From positions 9,176,001 through 9,240,000 of the forward strand of contig OZ020484.1 of assembly GCA_963971405.1 (NCBI GenBank): a stretch of DNA of 64,000 nt. The letters run 5' to 3'. Below the pieces are notes generated by a model that was not told the origin of the DNA, did not search any database, and saw nothing but the letters and a program-made list of their open reading frames with translations. This DNA is from Psococerastis gibbosa. Its lineage: Eukaryota > Arthropoda > Insecta > Psocodea > Psocidae. Positions 12,200-24,432 of the stretch are shown here, in pieces (the first letter of the stretch is position 1; each line of letters begins with the position of its first letter). Both the position numbers and the translations under genes were made by a program.

Positions 12200-12947
12200 T
12201 TCTTTCCAATTTATACGTAGTATAAGGAAAGCTTTGTGACGGTCGAAATTTTCGATTCCGAGATTTCAACGGATTTACATTCGGCATGTAGGTTTACAAA
12301 AATCATACCTCGGGACCATTTTTTTTATTTTGGGCTAACTCAATTTGGGGGGTTTTTATTTTCAAAAAACTTCAAAAAAACGTCTAAAAAAATTATTTCC
12401 CAAAAACGGCTCCAACGATTTCTTTTAAATTCTCATATGATGTAGTTGTTGTTAATGTTGATAAAATGCGGGGTGTCGCTTGCCCCTTGATAGTTTGCTT
12501 CTGGGGGTAAAACAATAAAAATGACTAAATTTTAATGAAAAATGACTAAAAAATAATTTTTCTACGACACCTTTCTATCGATGATTTCTACCTTCAGGTA
12601 TGTTTTAGGTGTTAAATTGAGTAACGTAATCGGATGGGTTACTTTCCCAAAAAAGTATTTGGTTTTGTACAAAAAAATTTTTTTTGAAAAAAATTATAGA
12701 AAATTCACGCTCAAATGCATTGCCTGCCCTGCCAGTATTGCTGTGTGGTAATGTGTTGGTCTGACCTATCTAGAATTTACCTCGCCACCAGTGACGAGTG
12801 ACGTCAGGTGGACAATCCCCCCCCCCCCCCCGAGATATCAGAAATTTATCCATAGGAAAATTATTTACCTTGAAATTACTCATTTTCTCTATCTACTAAT
12901 TTTGATAAATTTGAAAGCATATTCGAGTAAACTCGGACCGGTTCTTT
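12200..12947 (+). mobile_element. family X element (0.8 kb, unclassified)
   Basis: Starts TTTCCAATTTATACGTAGTA and ends AACTCGGACCGGTTCTTT. The consensus has GCTTTCCAATTTAT near the start and its exact inverse ATAAATTGGAAAGC 29 nt before the end, so it is a DNA-transposon-like unit without coding capacity. This copy lacks the TGTC repeat region. Confidence 0.72.
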
Positions 12948-13407
12948 ATACTTATTCTAAGCATGACAGATTAGCATGATAGATTTCATGCGACACCGCT
13001 GATAACAAGCTAAAGTAAGCTAATTGTTTTCATTTCCATGTCTCACGTAATTTTTCATTTTTTTCACGGTATACGGCATATTACAAAGTTGAGGTTCATA
13101 TGGTTTAGACTTAAGAATAATAACAAATTAGGTCTATTGGTTGGTTGGTAGATGATAAATTGTAAATTAAGGCTCTTCAGAATGTTGGTATTAGGTATCG
13201 AGTTATCTAGTTAGAATTTTTATACAAGTTGACACACAATCGTAAGTTGACCTCGGGGTGAGTTATTATGCTAATTCGAAAATGTTTAACAGAGTAAATG
13301 AAATGATAGTAGTTGCAGTTTCTGCCACAGAAAGTGGCACAATTCTATTCTAGCGCCACGTTTGTTAATATTTTTGGTTTAATTTGGTTATTATATTTTT
13401 TGTATAA

Positions 13408-13701
13408 CCATTTTTTTTATTTTGGGCTAACTCAATTTGGGGGGTTTTTATTTTCAAAAAACGTCTAAAAAAATTATTTCCCACGGTGATGTGGGAATGT
13501 GTTGGTCTGATCTATCTAGGATTTACCTCACCACCAGTGACGAGTGACGTGAGGTGGACAATCCCCCCTCCCCCCCCCCCCCCCCGAGATATCGGAAATT
13601 TAACCATAGGAAAATTATTTGCCAAGAAATTACTCATTTTCTCTATCTACTAATTTTGATAAATTGGAAAGCATGTTCGAGTAAACTCGAACCGGTTCTT
13701 T
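13408..13701 (+). mobile_element. family X fragment with internal deletion
   Basis: Joins the TTTGGGCTAACTCAATTTGG block directly to the GTGACGTGAGGTGGAC/poly-C block and the 3' end GACCGG-type terminus. The middle ~300 bp are missing. Confidence 0.68.
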
Positions 13702-13798
13702 AATGACTTGCTGCAGTATTACATGGACAATTTTAACGTAATGAATGGCACTAATATAATAATTATTTGATACTGATGTAATAGTTATGAATTAAAAT

Positions 13799-14052
13799 AT
13801 CTTTGCTTTGTCCACAAATAAAATAAAATGCATTAAAAACTACACTGGACTAGGCCATCATCAGGTTGAACAGGTAGGCCTATCCGAAATAGACTAAAAC
13901 CAATTAATTCAAACAACAGTGAAAGGTGCAAGTTTAATTGAATTAATTAGCATTAGTCTATTTCGGATATCTGTTCAACCTGACGATGGCTCAGTGCCGA
14001 AACGTGTAGTTTTATTACATTTTATTTTATTTGTAGACTAAGCAAAGATAAT
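13799..14052 (+). mobile_element. hammerhead-bearing long palindrome, subfamily B
   Basis: The two ~100-bp arms are near reverse complements: the outer arms share AAGCAAAGAT, AAAATAAAAT and the TGTAG block, and the inner arms share TATTTCGGAT and GTTCAACCTGA. The right arm holds an intact hammerhead core (13977-14011). The equivalent part of the left arm keeps CTGATGATGGC on the minus strand but has lost GAAA. This matches the organisation of terminal parts of Penelope-like elements with ribozymes, though no RT or GIY-YIG domain lies nearby. Confidence 0.75.
13977..14011 (+). ncRNA. hammerhead ribozyme motif (minimal, short stem III)
   Basis: Core CTGACGA at 13980-13986, an unpaired T, stem II GGC/GCC closing a TCAGT loop, then GAAA at 13999-14002. 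Stem III would be AC/GT with a 2-nt loop, leaving GTA as the cleavage triplet ending at 14008. Stem I is AAC (13977-13979) with GTT (14009-14011). All invariant core bases of the family are present. Activity is inferred, not shown. Confidence 0.72.
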
Positions 14053-14124
14053 TTCATTGATAATTATGTTTAACTACCACCAATAAGTCACGGTACAAAT
14101 TGTATCAATAGTAGTGTAATAATG

Positions 14125-14195
14125 TTCATCTGCAGCCCGATCATGGCGATTTGGGATTATTATAATACCAGGGTTAATTATTATTATATAATCAA
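14125..14195 (+). repeat. fragment of the GCAGCCTGATCG palindromic MITE
   Basis: CTGCAGCCCGATCATGGCGAT followed by ATTATAATACCAGGGTTAA matches the left end of the complete copies at 41787 and 42324. The rest is missing. Confidence 0.6.
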
Positions 14196-14698
14196 AACTG
14201 TTTATTTAGCTATGATCCTATCTTATCTCATAAGGCCTCTCAACCTGGGCCAGAGATGACAACTATATAGATTTAATGCAGAAGTTGCAACACCGAGTGG
14301 TAAGAAACCTATTTTATACTTAAAAAAGTACCAAACCGATACCTAACTTGTTCAGTGCGACATAATCTCCATCAGTAATTTACTGAAATACAAAATAATC
14401 TTAAAGAATTATAATAAAACATTTACAAATATTCGGTACTACCATACGAGAAACAGTCATTAACTACAAATACCAGCAACCAGAAACAAGTGTGGTGACC
14501 GTACTAAATTAGTGTTTGCCTCTAAATTATTTAACAAGATTACCTTAAAAATAAGCAGCGTATAAGTCAAGTCAAAAAATTAGTAAAAAAAATGGCTCCA
14601 AGTCTTATAGCAACTCATAGCTCTCTTTTAGTCTGTTACTTTTAATTTTAGTCTATTTAGTCTCATACAATATTCCTACTTACCGAAATTCGATGTAT
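14196..14698. other. no gene seen
   Basis: AT-rich with no repeat recognised. Confidence 0.5.
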
Positions 14699-14701
14699 TT
14701 A

Positions 14702-15095
14702 GGCGCATATTCCACCGACCTGCTAGTGCTAAATACAAATACGGTGACGTGATAGCAGACATTCAAGACTTAGGCGGGGTTTCCACCGACCTCGTATTGC
14801 AGAATGCAAATGACATTGACGGAAATTCGAATTTTTCTTTTTATAGAAATCTATTAAAATGTTTATACTTAACATATCCCATGACGCCATTTTTTAATTT
14901 TAGTTTGTTTGTTTGTGATTTTACTGTATGACCATTGATTAATTTTAACTATGGCTTAGAGGAAAACAAACATTTCCGTCAATGTTATTTGCATTCTGCA
15001 ATGCGAGGTCGGTGGAAACCCCGCTAAGTCTTGAATGTCTGCTACCACGTCACCGTATTTGTATTTAGCTCTAGCAGGTCGGTGGAATATGCGCC
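14702..15095 (+). mobile_element. PIF/Harbinger-like MITE, TTA target
   Basis: Ends GGCGCATATTCCACCGACC / GGTCGGTGGAATATGCGCC with TTA on both sides (14699-14701, 15096-15098). Same arms and loop as the 9301 copy. The open frame seen within is only a reading of the arm. Confidence 0.88.
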
Positions 15096-15098
15096 TTA

Positions 15099-15781
15099 TT
15101 AGAATCAAAAAGGTCACAAACGGGATCTCTAAAATAGTTATGGCATGTATTTGTTTGGGCTCAGAGCCTCATTGGATGTTGCATCCGGAGGTGCCTGCGC
15201 CGAAATCCTTTTTGTAACTAATTATTTTTTTCAATAGGCCCTATATTTCCCTCACTTGGAGGAGTAACCAGTGAGGATAAAAAAATAAATAAATGTCCAA
15301 TCTGCTCATTTATGGGATGGGGCCTAACCAATCGATAGATTGAAACTCAAGAAGAAGATGATTCTTGTACCTGACAATAGCAGAGACGTCTAGAAAGTGT
15401 AATGGAAAGACGATGGGGGTGATGGGTGAAGGGTGCGCTCTCTGACGGGATATCCATTTTTCTCGGTGGAATTAGCATCGGAGGAGAAAGTCGTGAATCC
15501 ATCAGGTATCCACGTTGGCCCATCTATCTTGGATAATCTCATATTATCGAAGATAGACGCGGCGTTTGTCAACGTCTTCCCCTCTGCGACCCTTTCTATC
15601 CTACGCCAGTTAATGCCTGCGACACAAACCCTCGTAAATTTTCCGTCGCAGTAATCTGTCTTCTGCCAAATAATGCGGTCAGTCTCAAATGTGCCATGTT
15701 GATGATCTTACAGTATACCGCGCTGCCCCTGCTAATAAATATAGCAGAATAGAGACTTAATTTATTAATACGTTATTAGGC
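15099..15781. other. no gene seen
   Basis: Open frames at 15390-15654 overlap on both strands and match no family that I know. Confidence 0.45.
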
Positions 15782-15940
15782 TGTAGGGAAGGCTTTGTGA
15801 TGGTCGAAATCTTCGATTTTGAGATGTGAGGACCTAGGAACCAAAAAAAGTGGTTTTTTCGAAGTGTCTGTCTGTTTGTCTGCGTCGGTGGATTTTGATT
15901 AAATTTGGTAGGTATTTTTGAAGAAACTAATTAATTCCTC
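15782..15940 (+). repeat. family X 5' remnant
   Basis: GGCTTTGTGATGGTCGAAAT, GGACCTAGGAACCAAAAAAAG and GGATTTTGATTAAATTTGG match the first 150 bp of the family. Confidence 0.55.
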
Positions 15941-16003
15941 CTTCCACATGACGAAGCAGTACAATCCGTGATGTTAAACGGTGGTCGTTCTGAAAGCGTC
16001 CTT

Positions 16004-16044
16004 ACAAACGTTTCGTCAACATCTGCGGTCGACATCTTCAGTAC
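16004..16044 (-). ncRNA. hammerhead ribozyme motif, minus strand
   Basis: Read on the minus strand it has CTGAAGA, an unpaired T, stem II GTCGAC/GTTGAC (one G-T pair), GAAAC and GTT. Stem I pairs GTA with TGT, using one Watson-Crick and two wobble pairs. The core is complete. Confidence 0.6.
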
Positions 16045-16084
16045 TGCTGAGCCTCCGAGATACAATCTTTCAGTCTACGCAGTT

Positions 16085-16125
16085 CCACTGAAGACGTTGA
16101 CTGTAGATGATGATGAAACGTTTGG
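16085..16125 (+). ncRNA. degenerate hammerhead motif
   Basis: CCA-CTGAAGA ... GAAACGTT-TGG keeps the core and stem I, but the stem II halves (GTTGAC and GATGAT) pair poorly. It is probably inactive. Confidence 0.5.
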
Positions 16126-16499
16126 AAATACGACCACGGCATATCATCGAGGATTCAACTGACACGTAACTCCGGCCGAGAAAGCCTTTGTAATTATGTC
16201 CTCCTTCCACAATCCATAGCTGCAAATGGAAGTCGTCAGTTGAAAAATTCATAAAAATTAAAAGCTTTCGCAGGGAATTTGCATTTTATCACCTGAAATA
16301 TTTTTACTTCTGAAAACCACCAATAAAGTGTCTTAAATCCGATATAATCTATAATAGTAGTAAATCAAAGGAAATGGATTTTTGGGAAGTTTGAGGGAGT
16401 TTACGGAAAATTTGTTAAATTAGATACTCTATTCGTTTCGTGAAGAAACAGCTATTGCATGCATAGGCGCAATAGGTAACATATAATGAAAATCCGAAA

Positions 16500-16712
16500 T
16501 AATTAAATAAATAATGACTTTTGTTCTATTACATAGCCAACCTAGCGGCTTCATAGCCCTCTCTTACTCTTTACTAGGAAAGCCCGGGACCGCCTGCATT
16601 ACATGCCCTGCCAAGCATGGCTGGAAAATACAGGAAGTGTGGGACTCGAACCAGCAACCTTTCGGGTGAAAGTCCGAGTCTGAGTCCGTACTACTCTACA
16701 TGTCATGACGAG
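16500..16712 (-). mobile_element. SINE1 copy
   Basis: Minus-strand copy with tail AATAAATAA at 16504, reversed box B GGACTCGAACC and a small duplication (GAGTCTGAGTCC) near box A. Confidence 0.82.
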
Positions 16713-17599
16713 AGAACCCAGATAATCAATTATTATAATCCCGCCTTATTTTTTTTTACAATTAGCGCATTGTCGATCCAAAAGAAAACCAAATACACTG
16801 TCTGAGGGGAAAGAACGCAAGGAGAGAAAATTTGGGGAGGAGGAGGGGGGAGGCTCGGTCAGAAAGTCAGGGGGAAAATAAGATCGATTGTTCTTATTAA
16901 TCGCAGACAGTGACGGCGGCAATTAACCTAAGCTCTTACTCAAGTCAGCAGTCTAATTGCTGCCTCAGCGATTGACGGGCTCGACCTGTTTTTTCCACCA
17001 GCATTGGCAGCACTGAAGAATTTCACTTAATTTCTTCTAATTATGACGAACTCACTATTTAAACTATTAGACAAGACACCCGAATAACATAAATAAAATT
17101 TGATGTGGTTTTTATTAAGCTTATAGTTGCTCTATTCTTCGTTTCCATGGAATTTGCTATGAGAAGTTGCAAGCATTGCTCTTAGTAGCAGTGTTTTTGG
17201 TAATTTGGTGTCACTGAGAGTGAAGGGGTTGGCATGTTTTTATTACAGAAGCGTGCAAGAGCGCACCCAATTTCCGCGTCACGGAATGTGGGGTGGCAAA
17301 TCCTGTTTTTATACCTTTTACTCCAACATTCCATAATGGGGCAAAAATCAGAGCTCATTTGCGTTTCGTACCTTTTATTTAAAAAGTGAAAATTGTGTGA
17401 TTTTGAATGTACAGATATATTCGAATATGCGGGCAACAAAGCTTGACCCTGTCAAAGCAATCAGCGCCCTTTTTGTTTGGAAGCTGTGTATGCCTATTCA
17501 TTAACTATAGAGGTAACTGATAACCTACAGGGAGGCTTATTTTCGCGGAAGTGAAGAAACAGCAAATCGACACTTGTGGGCCTTCTATAACAGTTATTA
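16713..17599. other. no gene seen
   Basis: G-rich tract near 16836-16855. Nothing else recognised. Confidence 0.5.
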
Positions 17600-17715
17600 T
17601 TACCTGATTCTTGGGGTTAAAAATGTAAACAAAATAATTTTGAATAGCACTTTCCATTATAAAATTATCTTGTTTACATTTTTAATTCTAGGTTAAGATT
17701 ATAATTAATAGCCAT
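17600..17715 (+). repeat. centre fragment of the GCAGCCTGATCG family
   Basis: TTTTGAATAGCACTTTCCAT and TATCTTGTTTACATTTTTAA match the centre of the 41787 copy. Ends are lost. A smaller piece is at 60-100 and another near 59655. Confidence 0.5.
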
Positions 17716-17782
17716 TGTTGGCCCGCTGATGCCTCTGACCTTTCTTTACCTTTTAGGCGCACTTGCTTTGACGCAGCACGGG

Positions 17783-17972
17783 CCGGCCCTTACCTATGGG
17801 GGGAGGGGGGAGCCAAGGGGGCCATAGCCCCCTAAATTTGATGAAAAATTATAAATAATGTAAGAGTTTTAGCTAAAAATACTTACTAAAATCATTACGG
17901 ATGTACCTATCATTGATAAAAAAAATTGTTCTTGCCCCCCCCCCCCCAAATTAAATCCTGGGTACGGGCCTG
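17783..17972 (+). mobile_element. hAT-like MITE
   Basis: Flanked by exact 8-bp repeats AGCACGGG (17775-17782, 17973-17980). The right end reads CAGGCCCGTACCCAGG on the minus strand, the left end CCGGCCCTTACCTATGG. Same type as the 7030 element. Confidence 0.8.
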
Positions 17973-17980
17973 AGCACGGG

Positions 17981-18860
17981 AAACACAGGCTCTTACTCCA
18001 CTCGCATCTCTAGTATTAGGCTTAGGCCTAAGTGCATGTACGATGCACTACGTACGTACCGCAATAAAATTATGAACAAAAAGTTGTATGATCGGCCGAA
18101 GCAGAGCTGTACGTACAATCACCGACAAATGGGAAATATCTGGAAAATTGATTTAGCGGTTGGTAGTTTGAGTTTGTGGTTGTAATTATTTGAACCATTG
18201 CTAGGTCTATCACTCCTCCGCGCTGTTTCGTTTCGTTGAACTGGGTCACGCTATTTATGTGCCTTTCACAGATCCTACACATTGTGGTGAAAGCGCGGGA
18301 AAATATAAAAACCATAACTTTAATGTGAAATTCTTTATAAGAAGATTATTTTTATGTAGGAATTCCACTAAATGAGCAAGATTAGAATGCAAACAGACTG
18401 ATGTGACAAAGAATTGTTGTTTGATTTGAATTTCTTTGTAGAACAATATTATTAAAATTTGCAAAGGCGAACTTGCCTTTGGGGGGAGGGGGGAGAAGGA
18501 CTAACCCTGCTGTATAAGTTACCGTAATGGGTATTTCAGCCTGTACCCGTAGTAGTTTAATAATAAATATTTTTAGTAATAAATATTAAAAGGTCATTTT
18601 ACACTGGAAACCTCAGGTGCCAGGCTTTTCGTGGCACATTGGCAGCCCGGGGAAAATGTTCAGTGAGAAATTGAGTAAAATGTGCTCTTGTTTCTAATAA
18701 TAAAGGTAAAGCCAATGATAATAGAGTCATATTCTAAGAAAAACAAATTATGAATCCACTTTCTGAGAGTAGTCCCTTTTTTTGGTCATGATCCGTCTAA
18801 ATATGACTGCGTTTCCAATGAATTGTGTATTATGGCATAATTCATTTTAAATTGAGAATG
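17981..18860. other. no gene seen
   Basis: CTTGCCTTTGGGGGGAGGGG at 18471 could be a MITE end. No coding signal. Confidence 0.45.
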
Positions 18861-18868
18861 CATTACAA

Positions 18869-19144
18869 CAGGGGTTCTCAAAGTGTGGGTCGCGAAAAAT
18901 TTCCAAGTGGGTCGCGGCGGGATCTCGTCTGCCAGTTATATTGTACACTAGATAAAATTGAATTGAATGACAGTTTTTTCAATTTAAGTCATATATTTTT
19001 TAAAGATTGGTGGGAACCAAAGATATATAATAGAAATTGGCGGGAACCAACGATATTAAATAAAATACCTAGGTAGATCAGTGGGTCGCGATGCAATTTT
19101 ATATCATTTCGGGCCCTGCGACGAAATTTTTTTGAGAACCTCTG
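18869..19144 (+). mobile_element. hAT-like MITE, CAGGGGTTCTCAA family
   Basis: Exact 8-bp duplication CATTACAA (18861-18868, 19145-19152). Ends CAGGGGTTCTCAAAG / TTTGAGAACCTCTG are classic hAT ends. Inside is a short tandem repeat of TTGGTGGGAACCAA type. Confidence 0.88.
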
Positions 19145-19152
19145 CATTACAA

Positions 19153-20889
19153 GAACTAGCCCTACTCGAGTGCCAAGCTAGAGCGGTCGGGTAGTATATC
19201 GTATATATGGCTCCTTAGCCTCTCCCCACCCCCCTAAGATCCGCCACTGATAGCTTGTGATCATTGACTCCAGACTGTTGCTGAGGGTTGTTCAGCTATT
19301 GCGTGCTTACGCCGGGGGATGAACCAGAGATAATAGTCACGCACCTGTACTTAGCTTAATTATATTTCCCATATCGCACTTGCACACATACTATGAACCC
19401 AGGTCCCCCGAGCAACCCCTTACATTCAACGTATCGAAGGTGCTGATGTGGGGGTAGCTTTGAAGGAGCTTATACCTACCCGCTACTGGGGGAGCCCGCC
19501 GTACCAATATGAAAACTGTCAGCTTAAGATCTTTATTACCATTCGATACCCTACGTAGCAAACTTAACTCATTAAAAATCGAAAATTGGCTTGTTGTTAT
19601 CCTTGTGTTCGGGAAAAAAATCCTCTACCGACTGGCAAAACTCTTAAATTCCGAAAAAAAATATGAAAGGCTCTATCTTTGAAATAGAAAAATACCTAAC
19701 TCCAAGGTGTTTGATTTGGCACGGAAATAGCATTAACTCCAGCAGTAAACAAAGCTACAACAAAGCTGCAGTCTATGGAATCAGTCGGATGGTGGCATGG
19801 CACGAAATGAATTTGCCACCATCGTAGTTGCCTTTACTTGTGAAGCCTTTTAAACAGTCTAACACTCTCTGGTATACCTAGGTATATTCTAATATTCTAT
19901 GGTGTAATATTCATGAAAGCTACACTTTTAAAGTAAGCCCTGCACTGGTAAGTCTTCTCTTCTGCACGTCTTCCACGTCACTAACTACCTTACTTGGATT
20001 TCCTGTAATTTTTTTTCTCAGTATTAGGGCCAAAAATAGCTGTGAGATCAGAAACATTTCTGGAATTGTTCCAGACTATACAATAGTAAGTAATTGTTCT
20101 TTTACGGATCGATTCGAGTTGGAACTCTTGCAAATTCACTTCTCTAAAAGGTAACTTCCATCGTAACATTTTCAGAAATCCCCCAAAACCGCAAATATCG
20201 GAGCAAATACTGGAGCTCTCGCTGTGGTTTACTGCTTACCAAATGTGTCTTTACGAATGTACAGAGCCAAAATCCGACAAAAGCACAAAGAAAGGAGGGA
20301 GGGCAAACAGAGGAGTTTATAATTGCAGAGGGACTCGGAGCATAATGGAAATATTCAGAAAGGTATGACTCGGTTCCCAGCAGCCCCTGGGGGAGGGGGT
20401 AGGTTCCGTTGAGGGGCGAAATCCGGTGGGGGGACGGGGGGGGGGGGGTTAAAATCCTGGACTAACTTCATCTGAAAATCAGTCTGAGCTGAGGGAGTCG
20501 TAATCGGGCAGTGTAATGGACGTGGCAAGGGACAGCTAGGCGTTCACTTTCTCTTCATTAAAGTACTAACGATCGTCTCCGCAGAGTTTCTAAAAGGAAA
20601 GAGGGTCATCAAATTATCATTTCCCGCAATTATTTAGCTCATTCTTTTAATTTTTAAAAGTTTCCTTCCTGTATTAGCATCACTCGATAAGTAATTCAAT
20701 TAAAAATTTTAACTCAATAGCGATTGACTTTTTCAAAGTTGTTAAAATTCTATCTGTATTACCCGAATTCTGGTGTAATAACCTTTATTTCTCTCTCTTC
20801 AAGTTACAGCCAGCTGCCAGCTGGCTGGTTAGCAGCAACATGTGACATCGATGCCTCCACTCACCTCAATCCTGGCACGCCCTCTTCAG
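19153..20889. other. no gene seen
   Basis: CCCCCTAAGATCCGCCACTG near 19230 is a likely MITE end. G tracts at 20396-20450. Confidence 0.5.
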
Positions 20890-21065
20890 CTCCACGTATG
20901 TATTGGTCCCTACATCCTCCGTCACCAGCTGCAGATATTCTTTTCTCGGGTGCCTTCTATGGTTCCTTCTATATGATGCAGCTTACGAAGTTCTCGTGCC
21001 ATAGGAAATGTCCGATCCAGTTAGCTCTTCTTGTTCGTTCAACTCGTATCTGTACTTGGTTAAGT
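20890..21065 (-). pseudogene. LINE post-RT fragment
   Basis: The minus strand reads TRRANWIGHFLWHENFVSCI and, after a frame change, IEGTIEGTREKNI. This matches the KRRANWIGHILRR...IEGKIEG tail of another LINE family. The long plus-strand open frame across it (20724-21143) is its shadow. Confidence 0.6.
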
Positions 21066-22334
21066 CGTGGTGCGATTCACCTGTGCGTCAATGGTAAGCT
21101 TGTATCAGCTTGTCCATTATCGCTTAGAGGCGGTGTAGGTTGACATCGAGAACGTATGTACCAGTTTGCCAATGGCCAAAAATTCATACGGAAACAATAC
21201 AAATAATGTCCGAAATCCATGGGGGGGGGGGGGGGGTCGCTGGCATTTGACGAGCGACCTATGGGCCACTATAAGTAGGCCTCGGGCCATAAAAAATAAC
21301 TTCTAACCTCTAGCTCTTCTTGTGCATATGAATGCAACCAGAGTTTTGCTTTCGCTTACTCAGGTTTATTTATTCATTTAATTACCACATTACACACATT
21401 GCACTTAATTGCCTAGGTGCACATCATCCCTTGCATCATTGAGAGGGTGTCATTCTTACAAGGATATATAGTAGTTTTGACCCAACATCATTTTTTATTT
21501 TTTATCCGAGACTGGATAAATCTGGAATATTTAGAAAACTTACAGTTAACCAGAGAACATAAATGCCTAATTAAAAAATGTGAAGCTCCGCTGGTTTTAT
21601 AGTGCTGGAAGTTGAGGGTTGAATAATAATTCGTAAGGATTTATGCCGGTAGATTCAAAAACTTGATTTAGCCACGCTTCACGAAATTACGCTTTAATTT
21701 CCGCCGGGACCGCTCATCCTTCGACTTTGTCCTTGTGGTCGCTGGTTCAGCCTGAGTCTTCAGCCGTTTCTTACAGCTCAAACTTTCTCATATGAATATT
21801 ATAATGAGCATACACATTTCTAGGAATGTTTTTCATATTGAACTGCAATACTACTTACGAAAGGTTTCATTATCATTTATTTCATTTTCGTTTACATCCT
21901 GTATGTTAGGGAAAATTGCTATATTCTTTTTTTTTTTTTATACGGCCACTTGGCTAAGCCAATAGCAAGCCAAGGTACAGCACAAACTTAGTTCCTCCTA
22001 AATCGTGACTACATCGTCCAACTCCCTTGTAAGCATGGAGCTAATAAAACTATGGAGCCACCATGTCGTATTTCGGCTGTGCTGGAGGACTGAAGCCACG
22101 ACCACGCCCCCTCATAAGTGCATTTTGGCGGGAAATTCAAATTTAATAGTTTTATTATATGTTTTCTTTATAGTTTTCTTTGTTGTTTCATGTATAATTA
22201 TATTTATTATTTACATTTATTATATATATATTGTTTAAAATTTAAATTGAAAGTACTGAAAGATCTGCATTAAAAAAAATTATTTTTATCTAAAAGTAGG
22301 GAAAACTTTTTTCCTAATTCAGGAGCCATCGCCA
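21066..22334. other. no gene seen
   Basis: G tract at 21221-21236, T run at 21928. Nothing recognised. Confidence 0.5.
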
Positions 22335-22337
22335 TAA

Positions 22338-22720
22338 GGCGCCCATTCCATTGACCGGCTAGGGCTATTTCCAACAACGATGACGTGGTAGCAGACATTC
22401 AAGACTTAGGTGGCGTTTCCACCGACCTCGCATTGCAGATTGCAAATGACATTGACGGAAATGTTTGTTTTTTTTAAATAGAAATCTATTAAAATGTTTG
22501 TAATTTACATATCCCATGAAGCCATTTTTTAATTTTAGTTAGTTTGTTTGTGATTTTACTGTATGATCATTGATCAATTTTAACTATGGCATAGAGGAAA
22601 ATAAACATTTCCGTCAATTCTGCAATGCGAGGTCAGTGGAAACGCCACCTAAGTCTTGAATGTCTGCTACCACGTCACCGTTGTTGGAAATAGCCCTAGC
22701 CGGTCAATGGAATGGGCACC
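22338..22720 (+). mobile_element. PIF/Harbinger-like MITE, TAA target
   Basis: 383 bp, ends GGCGCCCATTCCATTGACC / GGTCAATGGAATGGGCACC, flanked by TAA (22335-22337, 22721-22723). Confidence 0.88.
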
Positions 22721-22723
22721 TAA

Positions 22724-23777
22724 TGTCCCTTACTTCCGTAACCGAGTACCGTACCCCAAACCTTGACGAATGGCAACTGTGATAGTCTGCTATATTCTTA
22801 TATATACATACTCTTAAAAGTTTCGAAACCACTGGACTACACTATATACATGATATGTCATTCTTTGTAGATAATATACAGGGTTCGGCAACATCCGGGT
22901 CTTTCATTGTAAAGTTGCGGCTCTCCAGTTCCAATCGGGAAAATATAATAATAATAATAATAATAATATATTATTTGGTTATCAAAACCATAGCAATATT
23001 GCAATCGAACCATGAGTAAGTAGGAATAAGAACAACATCGATTACAAGGTACCATTTGGTTGTAGTAAATATTTTAAGCTGTAAAATGCGTTAGTAGTGA
23101 GATGGTTTTAGAGGATGCATGTCCGGAAGCAGGTCTATGTTTGTAATGGCGGTGCTTCCTCCTCCCACGGAAGGGATTTTCCCGCCCTTTTTACTCCTCT
23201 TAATTTATTGCCCCCTTTGCTAATAGCTGACTGCACGAAGGAAACTACAACTTCACAATTTACCCCTGTGCACAATATATTGAGTGTCTTGATTTTCCCT
23301 CGTACAATATATACCTACATTTCGATTGGTAGCTTACATAATTATTATTAGTTTTCACATGGTATATTTATCTATAAGAATTTATAACTGCAAGTAAATT
23401 AACAATAGGAAAAATATTTAATGTTGGTGACTGAGTGCTTTAGGGTATATGTCTGTATGTATATACAGTATATCAATGTCGCATGCTTTCTTGCTATTTC
23501 TTATATAGTGATCCTTAATTCCTTATCAGTTCATTTCTAAGTTGCCTCCTAAGAGTAAGCATAGGCAGAGTTGGATTTTATCTGTTGGAGGGGGCAGGTT
23601 TAAATTTACCTGATAATTCTTGGTGCATCTTTCTTTTACGTCTGGTGCATCGTCGAAATTTTGGGGTGCGCCCGGGCCTAAACCCGCCAATGAGGGTATA
23701 GGCTTATTTATAATTTACAATTTCTTTATTTTTCTAAAGAAGGATAAAGTTGAAGAAATTTATAAGAAAGTATAAGG
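22724..23777. other. no gene seen
   Basis: (AAT)n microsatellite at 22947-22974. Confidence 0.5.
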
Positions 23778-23972
23778 ACATTTAGATTAGTGGTACAGAC
23801 ACCGACTTTCACCCAAAAGGTTGTTGGTTCGAGTCCCACACTTGCTACATTTTCTGGCCATGCTTCGGTGGGCATGTAAAGAAGACGGTCCCGGGTCTTA
23901 CTAGTTGAGTATAACTCCGTTAGGTTGGCTTCGTAATAGAACAAAAAGCCATTTATATTTATTATTTATTTA
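23778..23972 (+). mobile_element. SINE1 copy
   Basis: Starts ATTAGTGGTACAGACACCG, with GGTTCGAGTCCC as box B, and ends in ATTTATT repeats. A short deletion removes the GAGAGGGCTTTATAG hairpin. Confidence 0.82.
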
Positions 23973-23984
23973 TTATTTATTTAT

Positions 23985-24262
23985 TATAACGAATGCTTTG
24001 TGATGTTTGAATGAATATTTAAACGTCGAGGTTTCAACGATTCACACATTTAAGGTTTCCAGGACTCCAAAGCAGTGTTTTTTTTTAACTGCCTGTTGCT
24101 TTATGGCTCTGTCTGTTGGGAGCAAAATACTCAATTAAATTTCTCGACAGTTTTAGTATATTTTGGGCTAACTCAATTTTGGAGGGTTCTATTCCCCAAA
24201 AATGGCAAAAAAAGGCTTTAGTTTTGTTTGTTTTTAATTTACACATACTGTATTGTAAATGT
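23985..24262 (+). repeat. family X old remnant
   Basis: GCTTTGTGATGTTTGAATG, TTTCAACGATTCACAC and TTTTGGGCTAACTCAATTTT follow the family order, strongly diverged. Confidence 0.5.
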
Positions 24263-24315
24263 GACAATGTGTCAATGTCACCAGTACTACTACTAATATT
24301 AAGGCCTTAAATAAA

Positions 24316-24432
24316 ATGAATAAATAAATATTGACTTTTTTTGTTCTATTACTAAGCCAACCTTGAGGAGTTAGGGCTGTAAAGCCCTCTCTTACACTCA
24401 ACTAGGAAGACTCGGGACCGCCTGCTTTACAT
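24316..24432 (-). mobile_element. SINE1 copy, head missing
   Basis: Only the tail and body are present, and they pass directly into a SINE2 head at about 24433. Either a truncated SINE1 landed there or the two recombined. Confidence 0.72.

Larger units (their letters stand above)
15985..16200 (+). mobile_element. hammerhead-bearing palindrome, subfamily A, copy 1
   Basis: It has opposed ribozyme cores at 16004-16044 (minus) and 16085-16125 (plus), then CGACCACGGC and CTCCGGCCGAGAAAGCCTTTG, the same downstream block as in the 53.2 and 55.0 kb copies. The arms are more diverged here. Confidence 0.65.

Noticed and set aside
20724..21143. 139-residue plus-strand open frame
   Set aside because: It lies antisense to a LINE post-RT fragment and is a shadow of it.
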